Origin: Acanthopleura granulata
Taxonomy: Eukaryota; Mollusca; Polyplacophora; Chitonida; Chitonidae
Direction: 5' to 3'
Assembly: GCA_016165875.1 (NCBI GenBank)
Contig: JABBOT010000002.1
Span: 36,297,868-36,361,867, forward strand
DNA: 64,000 bases
Shown here one piece after another: positions 51,895-64,000 of this stretch. Positions within the stretch are counted from its first letter, which is position 1. Every line of letters begins with the position of its first letter. A model generated the notes under the pieces. The model saw nothing but the letters and a program-made list of their open reading frames with translations, made no database searches and had not been told where the DNA came from. Both the position numbers and the translations under genes were made by a program.

Positions 51895-52629
51895 TTAAGC
51901 CTCAGATCATCTTATCACATCAACAGCTATGGACTTCATGTTAAAATCATCTTCAACCTTTTCACTGTATTCATAGCGATTCCAGAAAATAAGGATGGTG
52001 ATTTTTGCAGATTTTAAATTTCTGTTGTAAGCAGGAGAGCAATGGGAGAATACCAATCAGTCTTTTGATAACATTCTGTGTTAAGCATTCACCTAGTTGT
52101 CTGCATAGATTAATGGTGAACCATTATCTTCCAGAGGGAGCCTACCTGTTATCCCCTTTCATGCTTGCTGTTTGTTCATTGTAAACAAGTGGTACAAGTG
52201 GTCCAACTCATCTCATTGCCTGTGTTTGTAACGCAAATTTTGTGTTTTTTTGCACTTGAATTCATAATTTAATGCCCATAATTTTCAACACTTTTACCTG
52301 ATTAATATGTACAGGTAGTTAGAATTCACTATCATTAGGGTTTTAACTAGTATATGATTTTAGCAATATCTTCTGTATACAATGGTGTACTGAAAATCTT
52401 GCCTACATTTCGTTGTCGTTTAGAATTACTGTATATAGGGATGGATTTTATTAGAATATATATGCAAATCAGTGAATATGACAAATCTTATATCTCTTGT
52501 AAGAAATTATCAGGATAGGAAGTGGTTTGTAACGCATGTCATTCATTAGCCTCCTGTCTATGACCATCTTAATCTGCGTGGCTTGTTCATTTTACACTGT
52601 TACCTATCATGTGTCAGTTATGTACATGA

Positions 52630-52682
52630 AATAAAATTTGTAATTTCTTTTTGTATACAAATAGATATTTTATATAAATAAA
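52630..52682 (+). terminator. Two candidate poly(A) signals for gene D
   Basis: AATAAA occurs at 52630-52635 and 52677-52682, about 740-790 bases after the gene D stop codon. The 3' UTR between is AT-rich and free of other features. Either signal could be used. Confidence 0.6.
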
Positions 52683-55600
52683 ATGACTTTTTTGATAAAA
52701 CGGCTCTGGGACTTTCTTTAAACCCTGAAGGATAAGACTGCATAATGCAGTCTGGAAGCGTCAGTATCTCTGCACAACATTGTGCCATTGTACTGATATC
52801 AGTGGTACAATGTTTGTCACCTAATGAATAGAATCAACTTTGGATCCAACTTCCACGGATTATGCGTATGTGTGTATTCACACTTTTATAAATAATTGGA
52901 GTAGTGTAGAATCTCCTGATGTGACACTGATCCCTGATGTTTCAATTAGGGGACGGCCAGCTCGCGATTGCAAAATTAGTATTATATGAAAAAGTATTAA
53001 TGAGTTCTACAGAAAAATGGCGTTACTAAATAGTTATGTATCAGGTGAGAAAACTTAGCAACCGATCGAACCCATTTTTCGCTTTAGAACATCTGGAAAT
53101 ACATCATGACTGCGATGCGTATGTTTACGCGATAAAACAATAACCAGCTTTTGTCGATCTTGTTATAAATTCTATAATGTGAGGGCTGCAGTTTTCGATA
53201 CCTGATTGGTTATTCAGAGCTCGAATCCATACTGGGCCGTGTGGTGAGTTCTCCACTTCCAAACCACAACAGCACGCGAGGTTGGATTTCAAACCCAGCG
53301 TTGGACAAGAAATGTCTCGATTCCTCTACCCTTTGTTTCGAGGTCGTGGGAACGATATTACAAAGCAACGGTTCTTTTGAGTCTGTTTGCACAGTCCTTC
53401 ATTCGTTAAAGATCATTCCCATATCATTCAAACCTGAAACAGGTGGAAAAGGCTGTGAAAATGTCTGCATGGTTTACCGTCTATATGGTTTCCTCCGGTC
53501 ATGAGTCTGACTGTTATCGTATAACATGAGTAGAAGTGAACTACGCTGTTTTCCTGAAGCTGCAGAAGTTAAGATGCAATGTTTTATATCTTTTGGTATA
53601 AATTGGAACACAACCCCATTTACTTTGAAACCAAGCCTTTGACAACGGTATCAGTCTGAATGGAAAATTGCAGATTTAGCCGCACTAGGGAATATTGGTG
53701 GATCGACCCTAGCATCTCCAACATTTACGTACTATAGATAAAAGGGTGAGAACCAAAGCGGAATACATTCAGGAAGATTTTTTCTAAACTGCCAAGTGTG
53801 GTGGCCTAAACTAGACAAGCGCGTTTTGTTCAGCTATTTGCGCCATTAAAAAAAGCTTTCTGAACTGTCCAATGTAGTGGCCTAAATTAAACCAGCGTGT
53901 TTTGGTCAACCATTTACGTCAGTTCTGGAGCAAAGCACCCGCGGAAGGGTAAGCTACACAAACCGTTTTCATATAGTGAATTATTCGGAGCATGCAGAGA
54001 CCTATGGGTGGTCGTAGCTGCTTTGTGTCTAAACAGAGCAAAGCAAAATGATACCAAAAAATGCCTGCAGTGTCGGTATGAAAGATTGCACCAACCTTCA
54101 CTGTGGCCAGAGAAGCCAAAGAGGGCATAACAAAGCGACGCTAATGTTGTGTTGCGAATGGCGTTTTGTCCGATAGTTCATTTCCAAATTCAATCCGTAC
54201 AATTAAAACACCAATCGATAGAATACGCTCTCTGCAAAAATAGCTTCAAGGAGGGTGCATGTTTAAATTTATGATTATGGTCCTTGTTTTCTACGCTGTA
54301 AATTAATTCTGGGCATAGTGACAGACATTCTGATTGGTGACATCAAGACATATTGATTTATTAGAAACGGAGATAGAGGTCGACCAGGTCCTGCGCCGTT
54401 TTAGGTAACTGACATTGATAAAAGTGATGGTGAAATAAATAAATCCACCGTCATTTGATTTCAGCCAGGATACATCAAATGCTCCCGACAGCACATTTTA
54501 TTTGCTTTCGGGTATTCGAAACATTATAAGATATAACGTAATCAGTAATGATTTGCGATGACCATTTATGGCTTATGGACAAACTTGAGAACAGTGGTCA
54601 GCCTGGGTTAGAATTGAGTTCCATCGCGCAGGAAAATGTACCACGCAAATTAACTCGAATCCAAACCATGTACCACTCTGGTTACTAAACATTCGTTAAT
54701 CAAAATTATGTAACCCCAGTTGCGCTTTGATAGCAATTACTGTGCATGTCTCCTGCGTGGCGATATTATTCAAAAGAGTGCATAAAGAGCCAGTAACAGC
54801 GGATTAAGCGAAATTATTTACAATTATATAACAGAGACATTCCGGCCATATTTACTCAGAGAGAATTAAGGGAAGGCATTTGGTTGGATAACATTGACGC
54901 ACTTTTGTGCACGTTTGTATATAGAACTACATATACTTGTGTAGCAATAACTTGTTGCGTTGTTTGAAATCGTGCTGTATACACGGAGCGAGAAATTTGC
55001 ATGTCATAGAAGGATCTTTCTGTTTCTTGCAATTGATCCAAGATAATTAACAGTAAAAACTGAAACTATCTCTCTTGTCGTAAAGGCGGCGTGACACGAA
55101 ACCGTTGTTTCCCATGTAAAACATACACCATCTGAAGAGTTTGTTGTTACCTTCAATAAAATCCTAATACTGGCGAAGATTAGTTGCTTTTATGCTGTAT
55201 ACCTGGCATTATTTCATCTGTACAATGGGCTTGACATTAGTTTATGCATTTTAAGTTTGTACTTCTGTTCAAATATAAGATCGGTTGTTTTCAGTTCTCA
55301 TTACAGTGGTGTCAGTTCTGATACACCGCATGTGTGGTTTACTTGTCAAGATGGCAACATATCATCTTAACGCTATTGTAATGGCACTCTTGCTTTGTCA
55401 CCACATTTGCGGTATTATAATACCTTGTTGGTCTGTGGAGACATGAAGTTACTATATATTACCCTCCTGATATCTAGCCACCTTATGATTTCACCACGTT
55501 ACTGCTTTACCATACACCCTCGCCCCCCCCCCCCACTTTCTCCGAAGAGACTGAAAGGAACAGCGAGTTCATGAAGGGTACTCTAATGTCACTATCTTAA

Positions 55601-56478
55601 ACGTCAAAGTGATTGATCTATTTTAATCAAATCAATTCACTTAGTTTGATAAGAAAGGTGTGTGTGAACATGAAGGTGGAATGTACAGGTTTATCGGGCA
55701 AGCCACTCTCGCTGTTAGATCATTATAAACTGAACGGATATTCAAACAAATACCACATACTGTTCAAATACACAGCCTCTGAGTTGTCTTGATTTATTGT
55801 AGAAGGTTATTGAAACTTGGCCAAGCGTTTTGCATCGGAATGGAAACCAAAGGCTCTGAATGTTCCAGACAGACAAAGGTTTGTGTCTAACAATGAACGC
55901 GTTACTGCTGTAACTTTCCTCGGAGTGGTCTGCCGACGTGTCTTTGTTGTGGACATTGGTGGACAACAAATGACCCGAAGCGTAAAGTTTACAGGCGGCT
56001 ATATAGCTTGTTATATAGTTATGGAATAGGTGCTCTCTGTGGTATGTGTAAGCGCGTGTACACAACGTTAGTCGTCATAACCAAGTGGTCGGCATGCTTC
56101 TGTATTGAAATACACCTTATTCCTTTACTCGTGGTAACAAAGTGTAAGAGACGACGTATATACCGTGCAACATGGGCGACTTGTATCTGGAGTGATGTTT
56201 ACATGTGATGTTTACAGATGGACACGTAGTGAGTTGTCTACGTGGTTCTGTAGAGTTATACTTGCACATTTACACATGGACGCGATATATGCCGACAAAC
56301 TTCTCTGTTGCTTGGACCTTACGTGCTTGGTGGCAGAACGTCTCTTGCGTTTGCCTGATGGATTAAGAGTAAAGATTACGCGCGGTTTGTCCCATAAACT
56401 CAAGAGATGAAAGGAGAGCCAACTTCCCTCGAGTATATATGTTTTGTCTGGCGAAGGAATTAACATATAATCTTTCCG
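52683..56478. other. Intergenic stretch between gene D and gene E
   Basis: No supported gene. A run of C residues is at about 55523-55535. Short open frames at 55817-56029 and 56165-56410 have no recognisable motifs. The gene E promoter should lie in the last kilobase, but no clear element stands out. Confidence 0.45.
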
Positions 56479-58575
56479 ATGGGCTCCAATCTACGTAACT
56501 ATAAAATGGCCTCTGCTCAAACTAACTACTCGGGTTCAAAACTGGTTGCAAAAGGCAGGATGAGACAAAGAACATTCCATAGAGATCCTGACCACACTGA
56601 CCCTTCCTTGAACTTACCTGTCATAGACCATCCACATGACAGAGGAGATTGGGATGAACACAGGTACTCTAAGGACACCGTAGGTGGTGTGGTGAAGCCC
56701 GAGAGCTGCTTCAGGGGTCAATTGAGTGAAGACAAGACAGTAGTGGCGACGATTCCTGGACCGTTATCCACAAACAGCAGCGTAGACGGACAACTAGAGG
56801 AAGGAATGAAAGTGACCACAGAAGTCCTAAGAGTTTTGAAACAAGATAAATGCACACTGAAAAACAATATCGCAAGATTGTGCGAGGAAAAAAACATCCT
56901 GGATCAAGATAACACACGCCTGAAAGACACTGTTAAAAAGTTGACAGAAGAAAACAGCATAATAAAAGACAAACTTCGGGCTGCTCAAATAAACTTGGAG
57001 GCCTGTGGTGAGCGTATACATGAAAAGGAAAAGATGGAAGGAGAACTGAAAGCGGACACTTTGCGAATGCAATCTGAGATAGGTACAATGACATCAAACC
57101 TGAGTGCTTTACACACAGAAATTGATGCATTAAAGTCATGTGTGAAAGAAACAGAAAAACAGCACTCAGATGAAGTGTCACTTCTAAAAGAAGAGAATGC
57201 GCGATTATCATCGCTTGTTCGCGACCTTGAACAAGAAAAATCAGATTTACGCGAAAGTATTAGAAAATTTGAGATTGAGAAAGAGAAGTTAATGGCATCA
57301 GCAGACATCCATCGTTTGCATAAAGATCGTTTTCACAAAACGGAAGCTGAAAATAGGAAACTACGGAAAGAAATTGAAAGTGTGAAGAAGGACTATTGTT
57401 TGCATAAAGATCGTTTTCACAAAACGGAAGCTGAAAATAAGAAACTACGGAAAGAAAATGAAAGTGTGAAAGAGGACTATTGTTTGCATAAAGATCGTTT
57501 TCAGAAAACAGAAGCTGAAAATAAGAAACTACGGAAAGAAAATGAAAGTGTGAAAGAGGACTATTGTCTGCATAAAGATCGTTTTCAGAAAATGGAAGCT
57601 GAAAATAGGAAACTACGGAAAGAAAATGAAAGTGTGAAAGAGGACTATTGTTTGCATAAAGATCGTTTTCAGAAAACAGAAGCTGAAAATAGGAAACTAG
57701 AGAAAGAAATTGAAAGAGTGAAAGAGGACTATTGTTTACATAAAGATCGTTTTCAGAAAGCGGAAACTGAAAATGGGAAACTAGAGAAAGAACTTGAAAG
57801 CGTGAGAGAGGATTATAGGAGTGAAAAGTTACGGGTCAGTGAATACAAACAACAAGTCTCACAGATTAACTTTGCTATGGACAGACTGAAGTCGGAGAAG
57901 GTAACTGAACAGAAGGAACTATGTCAGCTGAGATCGAACATTATCAAATCACAGGAGTTCTCAAAATCTTTACTGGAGAGAGTAACTGATTATAATAGCC
58001 AAATAGACAAACTTTTACAGCACAATAATGCCCTTCTGGTTGCTTTGGACAAGGAAAGATCAGAGACAAACGAGTTGCAGAAGAGACTTCAGCAGTGTGA
58101 AAACGACCAAAAGTCGGTAAGGCAGCAATTAGAGGCTCGATCTCAGGCTGATATGACAGCGGAAAAACACGTCAATCACAAAAATATCTTGGAGGAAAAC
58201 AGAAAGTTGAGATTACAGCTCATGGAAAAAGAGTTCGAAAACACAAATCTCTTGTCTGAGAGAGAAGAACTGAAAGAAAAGCTGCAAAAACATCAAGCGA
58301 CATATGAAAAAAACCTGGCTCAGTTCAAAGAGTTGGCTAAGGATGTAAGATTAGGGCCTGAGACGACGGCGTCTGGACCTGTGAATGGCTTGAACTTGAA
58401 CTCAAGCAGCCAGTGTCAAATCTCATCAGAAACAGAAAAGCTATCTCAGAACAGAAGATCGTTTCCTGCTATTAAGACAGAGACTAAATCTAGTGACGTG
58501 CATTTCTCATGGACAGTCAACTACAGTACCAGGAGGAAGTACCTTCAGCAGCTGCGCAGAGAAAGGCGATGGTGA
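56479..58575 (+). CDS. Gene E: 698-residue coiled-coil protein with six 28-residue repeats, single exon
   Basis: One uninterrupted ATG-to-TGA frame of 698 codons, by far the longest here. The first 95 or so residues are polar and probably disordered. From there to about residue 620 the sequence is rich in Glu, Lys, Leu and Gln with heptad-like spacing, typical of a long parallel coiled coil. Residues 280-447 hold six tandem repeats of exactly 28 residues (four heptads), each beginning Leu-His-Lys-Asp-Arg-Phe. The tail is Ser/Thr-rich and ends with a basic stretch, RRKYLQQLRRERRW. No signal peptide or membrane segment is seen, so a cytoskeletal, centrosomal or ciliary scaffold role is possible but is inference only. 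The absence of introns is unusual beside the other genes and could reflect a retrocopy or simply one large exon. A Met ten codons downstream is an alternative start. I do not recognise the family. Confidence 0.85.
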   Translation: MGSNLRNYKMASAQTNYSGSKLVAKGRMRQRTFHRDPDHTDPSLNLPVIDHPHDRGDWDEHRYSKDTVGGVVKPESCFRGQLSEDKTVVATIPGPLSTNSSVDGQLEEGMKVTTEVLRVLKQDKCTLKNNIARLCEEKNILDQDNTRLKDTVKKLTEENSIIKDKLRAAQINLEACGERIHEKEKMEGELKADTLRMQSEIGTMTSNLSALHTEIDALKSCVKETEKQHSDEVSLLKEENARLSSLVRDLEQEKSDLRESIRKFEIEKEKLMASADIHRLHKDRFHKTEAENRKLRKEIESVKKDYCLHKDRFHKTEAENKKLRKENESVKEDYCLHKDRFQKTEAENKKLRKENESVKEDYCLHKDRFQKMEAENRKLRKENESVKEDYCLHKDRFQKTEAENRKLEKEIERVKEDYCLHKDRFQKAETENGKLEKELESVREDYRSEKLRVSEYKQQVSQINFAMDRLKSEKVTEQKELCQLRSNIIKSQEFSKSLLERVTDYNSQIDKLLQHNNALLVALDKERSETNELQKRLQQCENDQKSVRQQLEARSQADMTAEKHVNHKNILEENRKLRLQLMEKEFENTNLLSEREELKEKLQKHQATYEKNLAQFKELAKDVRLGPETTASGPVNGLNLNSSSQCQISSETEKLSQNRRSFPAIKTETKSSDVHFSWTVNYSTRRKYLQQLRRERRW
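57316..57819 (+). repeat. Six tandem 84-bp coding repeats inside gene E
   Basis: Each unit is 84 bases, or 28 residues, and the units are nearly identical at the DNA level, which points to recent expansion by unequal exchange. Units vary mainly at position 7 (His or Gln), 14 (Arg, Lys or Gly), 17 (Arg or Glu) and 20 (Ile, Asn or Leu). The first five units end in Tyr-Cys, the sixth in Tyr-Arg. Because 28 is four heptads, copy number can change without breaking the coiled-coil register. Confidence 0.95.
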
Positions 58576-61500
58576 TTGGGCCGTGTTGATATGGAGACTT
58601 AGTCTATCATTACATTCATGTTTCTCGGAACTACAACAATGGTTATATGATCAAACACTATCGATATGGTATTTACATGTACTAACCCAGGGGATAGCAT
58701 ATAAGTAAGTGTAAACATTGAGTATTACTTCCAGGGTGTAATAGATTTCCCCTCTTCATCATTCACCTCTGAACTTAGTATTCGCCGATACGTGAGTTTA
58801 TAACGACCAAGGATATTTCAGTTTCATTAAATGTAAACTTATTATTTTGAGATGAATTGTTGCAATAACTTCTGTTTCTATTTAATAGCGTTTATGTGAA
58901 GTTCTTTGACATAAATATACGAATAGTTGATCAATGAAGAGGGCAAACATGCTCTGTACAATCTGATCAATACCTACACGCTCACGTTCAAGAAACCAAG
59001 TGCAGCCATCTTGCATCGGCGATATAACTGTGATTATGACAACATGAAATAATGCTTTCTTTTCTTCCTTCTCCTGGATCTCGCATATAACGACTGATGC
59101 GTATTTATTTTTATGTATATTCTCTGATTTGTAAGCACATGATTTTATATACGCATATCGATTTAGACGATGTAGCAAATTCTGACACTCTGTATATATA
59201 TTATTTTATCCCTTTTTATGTAATCGTTATGCCACATTCATGATACATTGTGGTAATCAACCTTGCGGCATCTCTGGTTGTTTTGAAAACTGCATCTTTA
59301 TTCTATACTTAGCCTTCAGGCTTGTTAATTAGATAATTTAACACACCTTAATGTACAAATTCCTACACTACAGGCAAAGGGACAATACTCTGTATATATG
59401 TGTCCTATCTAAATATGAAAGTGTATATGCCTGACATTTGTAGATAAAAAAAGCTGGAGATCAAACTCTGGCATTTTAGGATGGAACATTAAACGCCCTG
59501 AAATGACCCGGAACGTTTATCCGGGATAATCTGTGAGCTTCAGGGTCAGTATAGAAGTAATTCAGTTGCACTCCCTCCAAGTTTACTTCGCAACGGATCA
59601 TTGCCCTACAGATCAACCGATCTAGAAAGCCAATATGAATGACGGTGTTATGTTTATATATATAGTTTATATATAATATTTTAATGAACATATATATAAT
59701 ATATACTGAGTAGTTATCATCGAAAGTAAACGACTGAAGCACAAACATACAAACGTCAAGCGCTGTTACAACCTATAATGTAATAACCAACCGATACTGT
59801 ACCTTGATCAATAAAAAGACCGATGCTGTTGTAAAACGACCGCTAATGTTAAAACTTTTCCGACCGATACTATATGGTAAAGTTCTACCGATTATGTATT
59901 AATTTCTTTTCTAAGCGTTGCTGTGGTAAATGCAATGCAAAGAATAGTTTTAACATTATCGGTTGTTTTTACAATAGTATCTGTCGTTGTAACACTATCG
60001 ATAAAAGGGCATTACCATACTATAGGTCGCAACAAACGTAAACAAAAGTCTGCTTTATTTTACCAATAAAACTTTCAGTGGCATTATGATTATACAGTTT
60101 TCAGCTCATCTGATTTGCCCATCTGGTGTTAACCTTTCAACACCATGGCTACTGCTACTGTTTCGTCATACATAGGCGGGTATATAGTACTTCGTCACTC
60201 AAACGCATTTGGAATATAGGCCTGCTACACATGCATATGTGCTGCATTCGAGTGCTAAACGTCTATATAAGTAGCGAAGAAATAACAAACTTTGTCAGCC
60301 ATGTAAGCACGACCAAACTTGAGGATGCACTCAAATTCCCGTGGCACTACAATTCCTGTTTTCATTACCGAAAGCTATTTCTCCCTGTCATGCATGATAT
60401 CAGTTTTACTCAATGCATTTGCTTCGTAAGCACAGATCCTTCTCTTTGCCAGCATATATATCTGATCGGCTGAAAATTTGGTTCCAAATCTGGTCAAAAT
60501 CAATAATGGATAATTCACCGTGACCATATAACATGTGTTTGACCCAAATAATGCTTGTTTCATGTATGTAACATCAAAACATTTACGCAGTTTGGCATTT
60601 GCCACACGAATCGATTACCTGTTCCAGTTATTTGCCAGTCATTAGGCCTAGGTTGTCATTGTCATTTTTGCCGAGGTGATCTCAGTGTAGTGGTATACAT
60701 GTCGACCTATACATGACAATTTCTATAAGTCACAGTTCAGTTAGCACTCTGAGTGTAAAGCTAGGTCATAATGTTATATGAAACCTCGGTGAGATATTGA
60801 ATTTTCTCGTCAGTCAGGTAGGCTGGTCAGAGATGGACCATTCCGTAGAAGCTTTAGAGACGGCAGTTTATATACATGTATGTTCTGCCAACACAGTCGC
60901 TACGGTCTTTACCATAGCTGTACCATAGTCTCTCCCCTGGTGAGATCGATTTTACCACGCTCGTCCTGTGGACATCCTCATCTTGATTTCACATGCTTTT
61001 GGTCCTGAAGCAGACCAAGTAACACTCTGAGCTGCACAACACAAAGAGACACAAGCCTTCTGTCGGAACCTGACACATCACAACTGTGGTGAGTGTAAGA
61101 ATAAGAACTGTTCATGCCTCGGGTGTCTGCGTGAAGCTATTAATACATAGGATACACAGAAAACTATAAAGGCCGTTATGGACGACTGACGTATTGTTTG
61201 CTTCTTGGAAGCCATCGCACTGACGGGTTTCACAGGGCAGTTGCCAATCATTGCATCCAGTGATTGTATTTGTATAGTAGATTACTACGTGTTTTATTGA
61301 GTGCATTCCCTGTACATGTATATGTTTATACATAACGTTAGGTTATGACAGTGATCAGTTACATGTAAGTCGAGGAATAGGGGTGGGGTTGTACCACCTT
61401 TAAGCCACCTGTTGTAATCAAGCTTCATCCAAACCGTCAGACTCATTTGCCAATCTCTCTCCAAGGTATATTTCACTGGAGAACTCGGTTTGCGATGGCT

Positions 61501-62054
61501 CCTACATAGAGACAATGTATACAAGTAAATAGTACCGGTATACATTTGTCTCTCGATATATCAAGGTTATAATTCTAATGATATTAAATAACCTAATTCT
61601 TCAACCTTTTCAACCTTTTCTGCAAGCAATATTTTGAAGCATTCTGATAGAAATATGGGGTGTAGAGAAATAATTAATAATTAATTAATAAATAATTAAT
61701 AAGAAATTATATAAATAGAAAAAGCAATAACATTAACACCCCATTTTGTAAAGTGTGTATCTGCTGATGATCGTTTGGTACATATATGTGAATTAAATTA
61801 ACCTGTAGAACGCTTTAGGCTGTCCGCCTGATTCATCAGTTGTTATCCAGGTCGAATATATGTCTCAGAGCTACTTGTCAAATGTATTTCCTCAATTTCA
61901 TCACCGTTTACTATATGTGTTATTATAGTATATCATGCATTCTACATGGCCGGCTGGAAGCCACTTTAGCTTTCATTCACTACACACAGATCTAACAATC
62001 ATATAAGATATAAGAAGTATTATGCCTTCAGATAATTTCTTGTGCATATTTCAG
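58576..62054. other. Downstream of gene E and upstream of the small terminal exon
   Basis: AT-rich. It holds a short degenerate repeat cluster at 59780-60010 and an aatt/taat simple-sequence patch at 61668-61715. If the small gene has 5' exons they should be here, but none is convincing. Confidence 0.45.
59780..60010. repeat. Degenerate short repeats in both orientations
   Basis: A unit of about 20-24 bases with the core gaccgatactgt and gtaaaac recurs on the plus strand at 59780-59890. It appears inverted (acattatcggttg, aacactatcgat) at 59950-60005, so the segment can fold back on itself. Confidence 0.6.
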
Positions 62055-62372
62055 TTGAGTCGATCAGCAGTTGAACCAGTAAAGTGGCGGCTTCAACAAA
62101 CCAACATGTCATCTAATGCGAAGCCTTGGGTTTACCTTGATACCCAACAGGCAAAGACCCGGACGCCCGGTGTAGCCGTATATAATGCACCGAACCGGAG
62201 AGAGTTGTATGGACATGAGGACAATTTGGACGTGTATTTGAGCCGAGTTTACTCCTCGGCAGTCCATCCCAGATCTGCCGTTCCTAACTCAGTGTCGGCT
62301 CCCTTACTGGCTGTGCCGGCAGATATACGTGACAAAACGGCATCTACCTACATGACGCCTCTCCCCCAGTAA
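62055..62372 (+). CDS. Terminal exon of a small gene of unknown family (88 residues from the ATG at 62106)
   Basis: An open frame runs from a good splice acceptor (pyrimidine-rich, ending tttcag at 62054) to TAA at 62370-62372. From the first clear ATG, at 62106, it encodes 88 residues with balanced composition: a Trp-Val-Tyr-Leu start, a central charged region around Arg-Arg-Glu-Leu-Tyr-Gly-His-Glu-Asp, and an Ala/Pro/Ser-rich end finishing in Thr-Pro-Leu-Pro-Gln. No signal peptide or membrane segment is visible. The frame is also open upstream of the ATG through the acceptor, so the protein may begin in an earlier exon that I could not identify. I do not recognise the family. Coding status is a moderate-confidence inference from splice site plus composition. 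Confidence 0.5.
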   Translation: MSRSAVEPVKWRLQQTNMSSNAKPWVYLDTQQAKTRTPGVAVYNAPNRRELYGHEDNLDVYLSRVYSSAVHPRSAVPNSVSAPLLAVPADIRDKTASTYMTPLPQ

Positions 62373-62544
62373 TTACCTTGTTCAAGTGATGGGAACTTCG
62401 TATGGCAAAACAGAAAGAAACTGACATCAAAAGACTTCTGGAATACGAATGCTGATGCAGTCATCAGTCGCTGGACAGCGCGGGAGTTACGTGTTTGGAG
62501 TGACATTAGAAACCACACAAAACTCACTATACACAATACAGGCC

Positions 62545-62735
62545 CACTTTGGCTAACACGAGGAAACAGATCATATATAGGCCTACAGTGGTTAAGTTGA
62601 GGAAACCGCATATAGGCCTATATATAGGTCCACTGTGGTTAGCTTGAGGAAACAGCACATTGGTTAACCCGAGGAAATCGCTCTTATATAGGTTAACAGT
62701 TGTTAACTCGAGGAAACCGATGAGCATGCCAGTTT
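62545..62735. repeat. About 45-50-bp minisatellite downstream of the small gene
   Basis: Four imperfect units with the core gaggaaaccg and atataggcctacagtggtta, spaced 40-55 bases apart. Confidence 0.7.
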
Positions 62736-64000
62736 GATGAGCAGAAAATTGTGGTTCTTTCCATTGAACTCCCAAGATAGTTTAGAAACTATCAGGGAAT
62801 TCCGAGATATGAATGCACTCGTCTGTAACACTGTGTAGGATTCTTTCCATGGACACGGATAAAACCCAGCACTGTATAACACACTGACAGAAAATCGTTA
62901 AGGTAGTTTCTTAGCGGACACGTAAATTGTAGCATGTGGTTTCAAATTTACAATGGTGATATATACATTTACTGGAATTCACCTGTTTGTTGTTAACATC
63001 TTGATAAACCACGTTTATCAAGTGAATGGCTAAATCAGAGTGTCCATGAGCAAGCCACAGAAAGTGGATATTTGTCCGTTCTCTATAGGTATTTTAACGC
63101 ACTTCTTCACGAATTGTCGCCATTTACTCTCTGGCACACAAGAAGCAAGTGGAGAAACTCTGTTTTTTCTTCATTTGCTATTAATTGGATGGTGTTCTAG
63201 GCCCCTGTATCCCACTTCATTATAACCCTCTAAAAATTGCAATTATTCAAAACGTTTAAAGCGGAAGAAGCCATGTCTGTTTTAATACCTTCATGTATTT
63301 CGTCCACGATAGAATTTTCAAGAAAGGCGTGTGAAATATCTCAGTCTTGTGTACAAACTATTTTGAATAACTACCTACAAGGCACTCTCTTCAACTGATA
63401 TTTGGGTAACGAGAAATCAGTCCATTTGATGACTCTGGTATAAGCATCGAAATGTCTTGTATAATAAATCGTTATCCAAAAGCAAATTGTCTTGTTCATC
63501 TGGGTGAACTCGAAGTGACATTGTTGCACAGGATATCCACGTCTTTCTGATCAACCCTTTAGGAGGTCCAGCCAGCGAGGGCACCACTGTGTTTCTCCGG
63601 GTTTCTCCCTCTGATCTCCTCCCGTTCGCTCACTGTTGTACCTTTTCCGGCGCAATGGCGACTCGGGCCAATGTCAAGCTGACGATTTTTCTCTAGTAAT
63701 ATACGAGTACAATAATGCTTGCCCACACAAATCGTCATCACATAAGCAGGGATGAGCAACAGACTAGGCAGCTTGAACTTGACTAACTTTAGGTGGGAAA
63801 GGTCCTCTACTGACAAAAGGCTGTGCAAAACTTCCAATTCTCCATAAACTGACTTATTTTCTCCGGCAAGACTGCAAACGTAATGACATAAGCAGCTTTA
63901 TGATCATTCGATTTTATAGGCCACAATTAAAGCAGGCACTTTTGATTGTACAACTTCATTGGTCTTGTATTTTGGATTCTGAACCTGCTCTTGTGTAGCA
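62736..64000. other. Right-end stretch without recognisable features
   Basis: I see no supported gene, RNA or repeat. Open frames are short and lack recognisable motifs. Confidence 0.4.

Overview
The window looks like nuclear DNA of a lophotrochozoan animal, most likely a mollusc. Genes are split by GT-AG introns and spacers are long and AT-rich. About ten copies of one tRNA-derived SINE lie in both orientations; from memory I associate this repeat with molluscan genomes. Nothing bacterial, organellar or CRISPR-like is present.

The left two thirds (1-41095) is a tandem cluster of three cytochrome P450 genes, all on the minus strand. Gene A (2881-5947, running off the left edge) and gene B (10555-19850) lie in two copies of a duplicated segment of at least 6 kb (1-5985 and 13695-19895). 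B can be assembled into ten exons encoding 504 residues with every P450 signature. A carries an in-frame TAG in exon 5 where B has a Glu codon, so it is probably a pseudogene. Gene C (33655-41095) is an older paralogue of about 501 residues. It has the same ten-exon layout, and eight exons match B base for base in length. C's exon 1 is about 94 percent identical to B's although the rest of the protein is only about half identical.

The spacers between the P450 genes hold repeats: a 279-bp tandem duplication (6811-7368) with a diverged relative at 26670-27175, a 49-bp minisatellite (7995-8395), a fold-back element made from the end of a mariner/Tc1-like transposon (20215-20635), an inverted repeat with arms of about 0.9 kb (25178-28255), and a decayed Ty3/gypsy-type fragment (31260-32295).

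The right third carries plus-strand genes. Gene D (44392-51894) encodes a small two-pass membrane protein with a Gly/Tyr/Arg-rich tail; its introns hold 42-bp, 34-bp and 77-bp minisatellites, the last with higher-order structure. Gene E (56479-58575) is a single-exon 698-residue coiled-coil protein with six near-identical 28-residue repeats. A terminal exon at 62055-62372 encodes a small protein I do not recognise. The P450 genes presumably act together in oxidative metabolism of steroid-like or foreign compounds; D, E and the small gene show no visible link to them.
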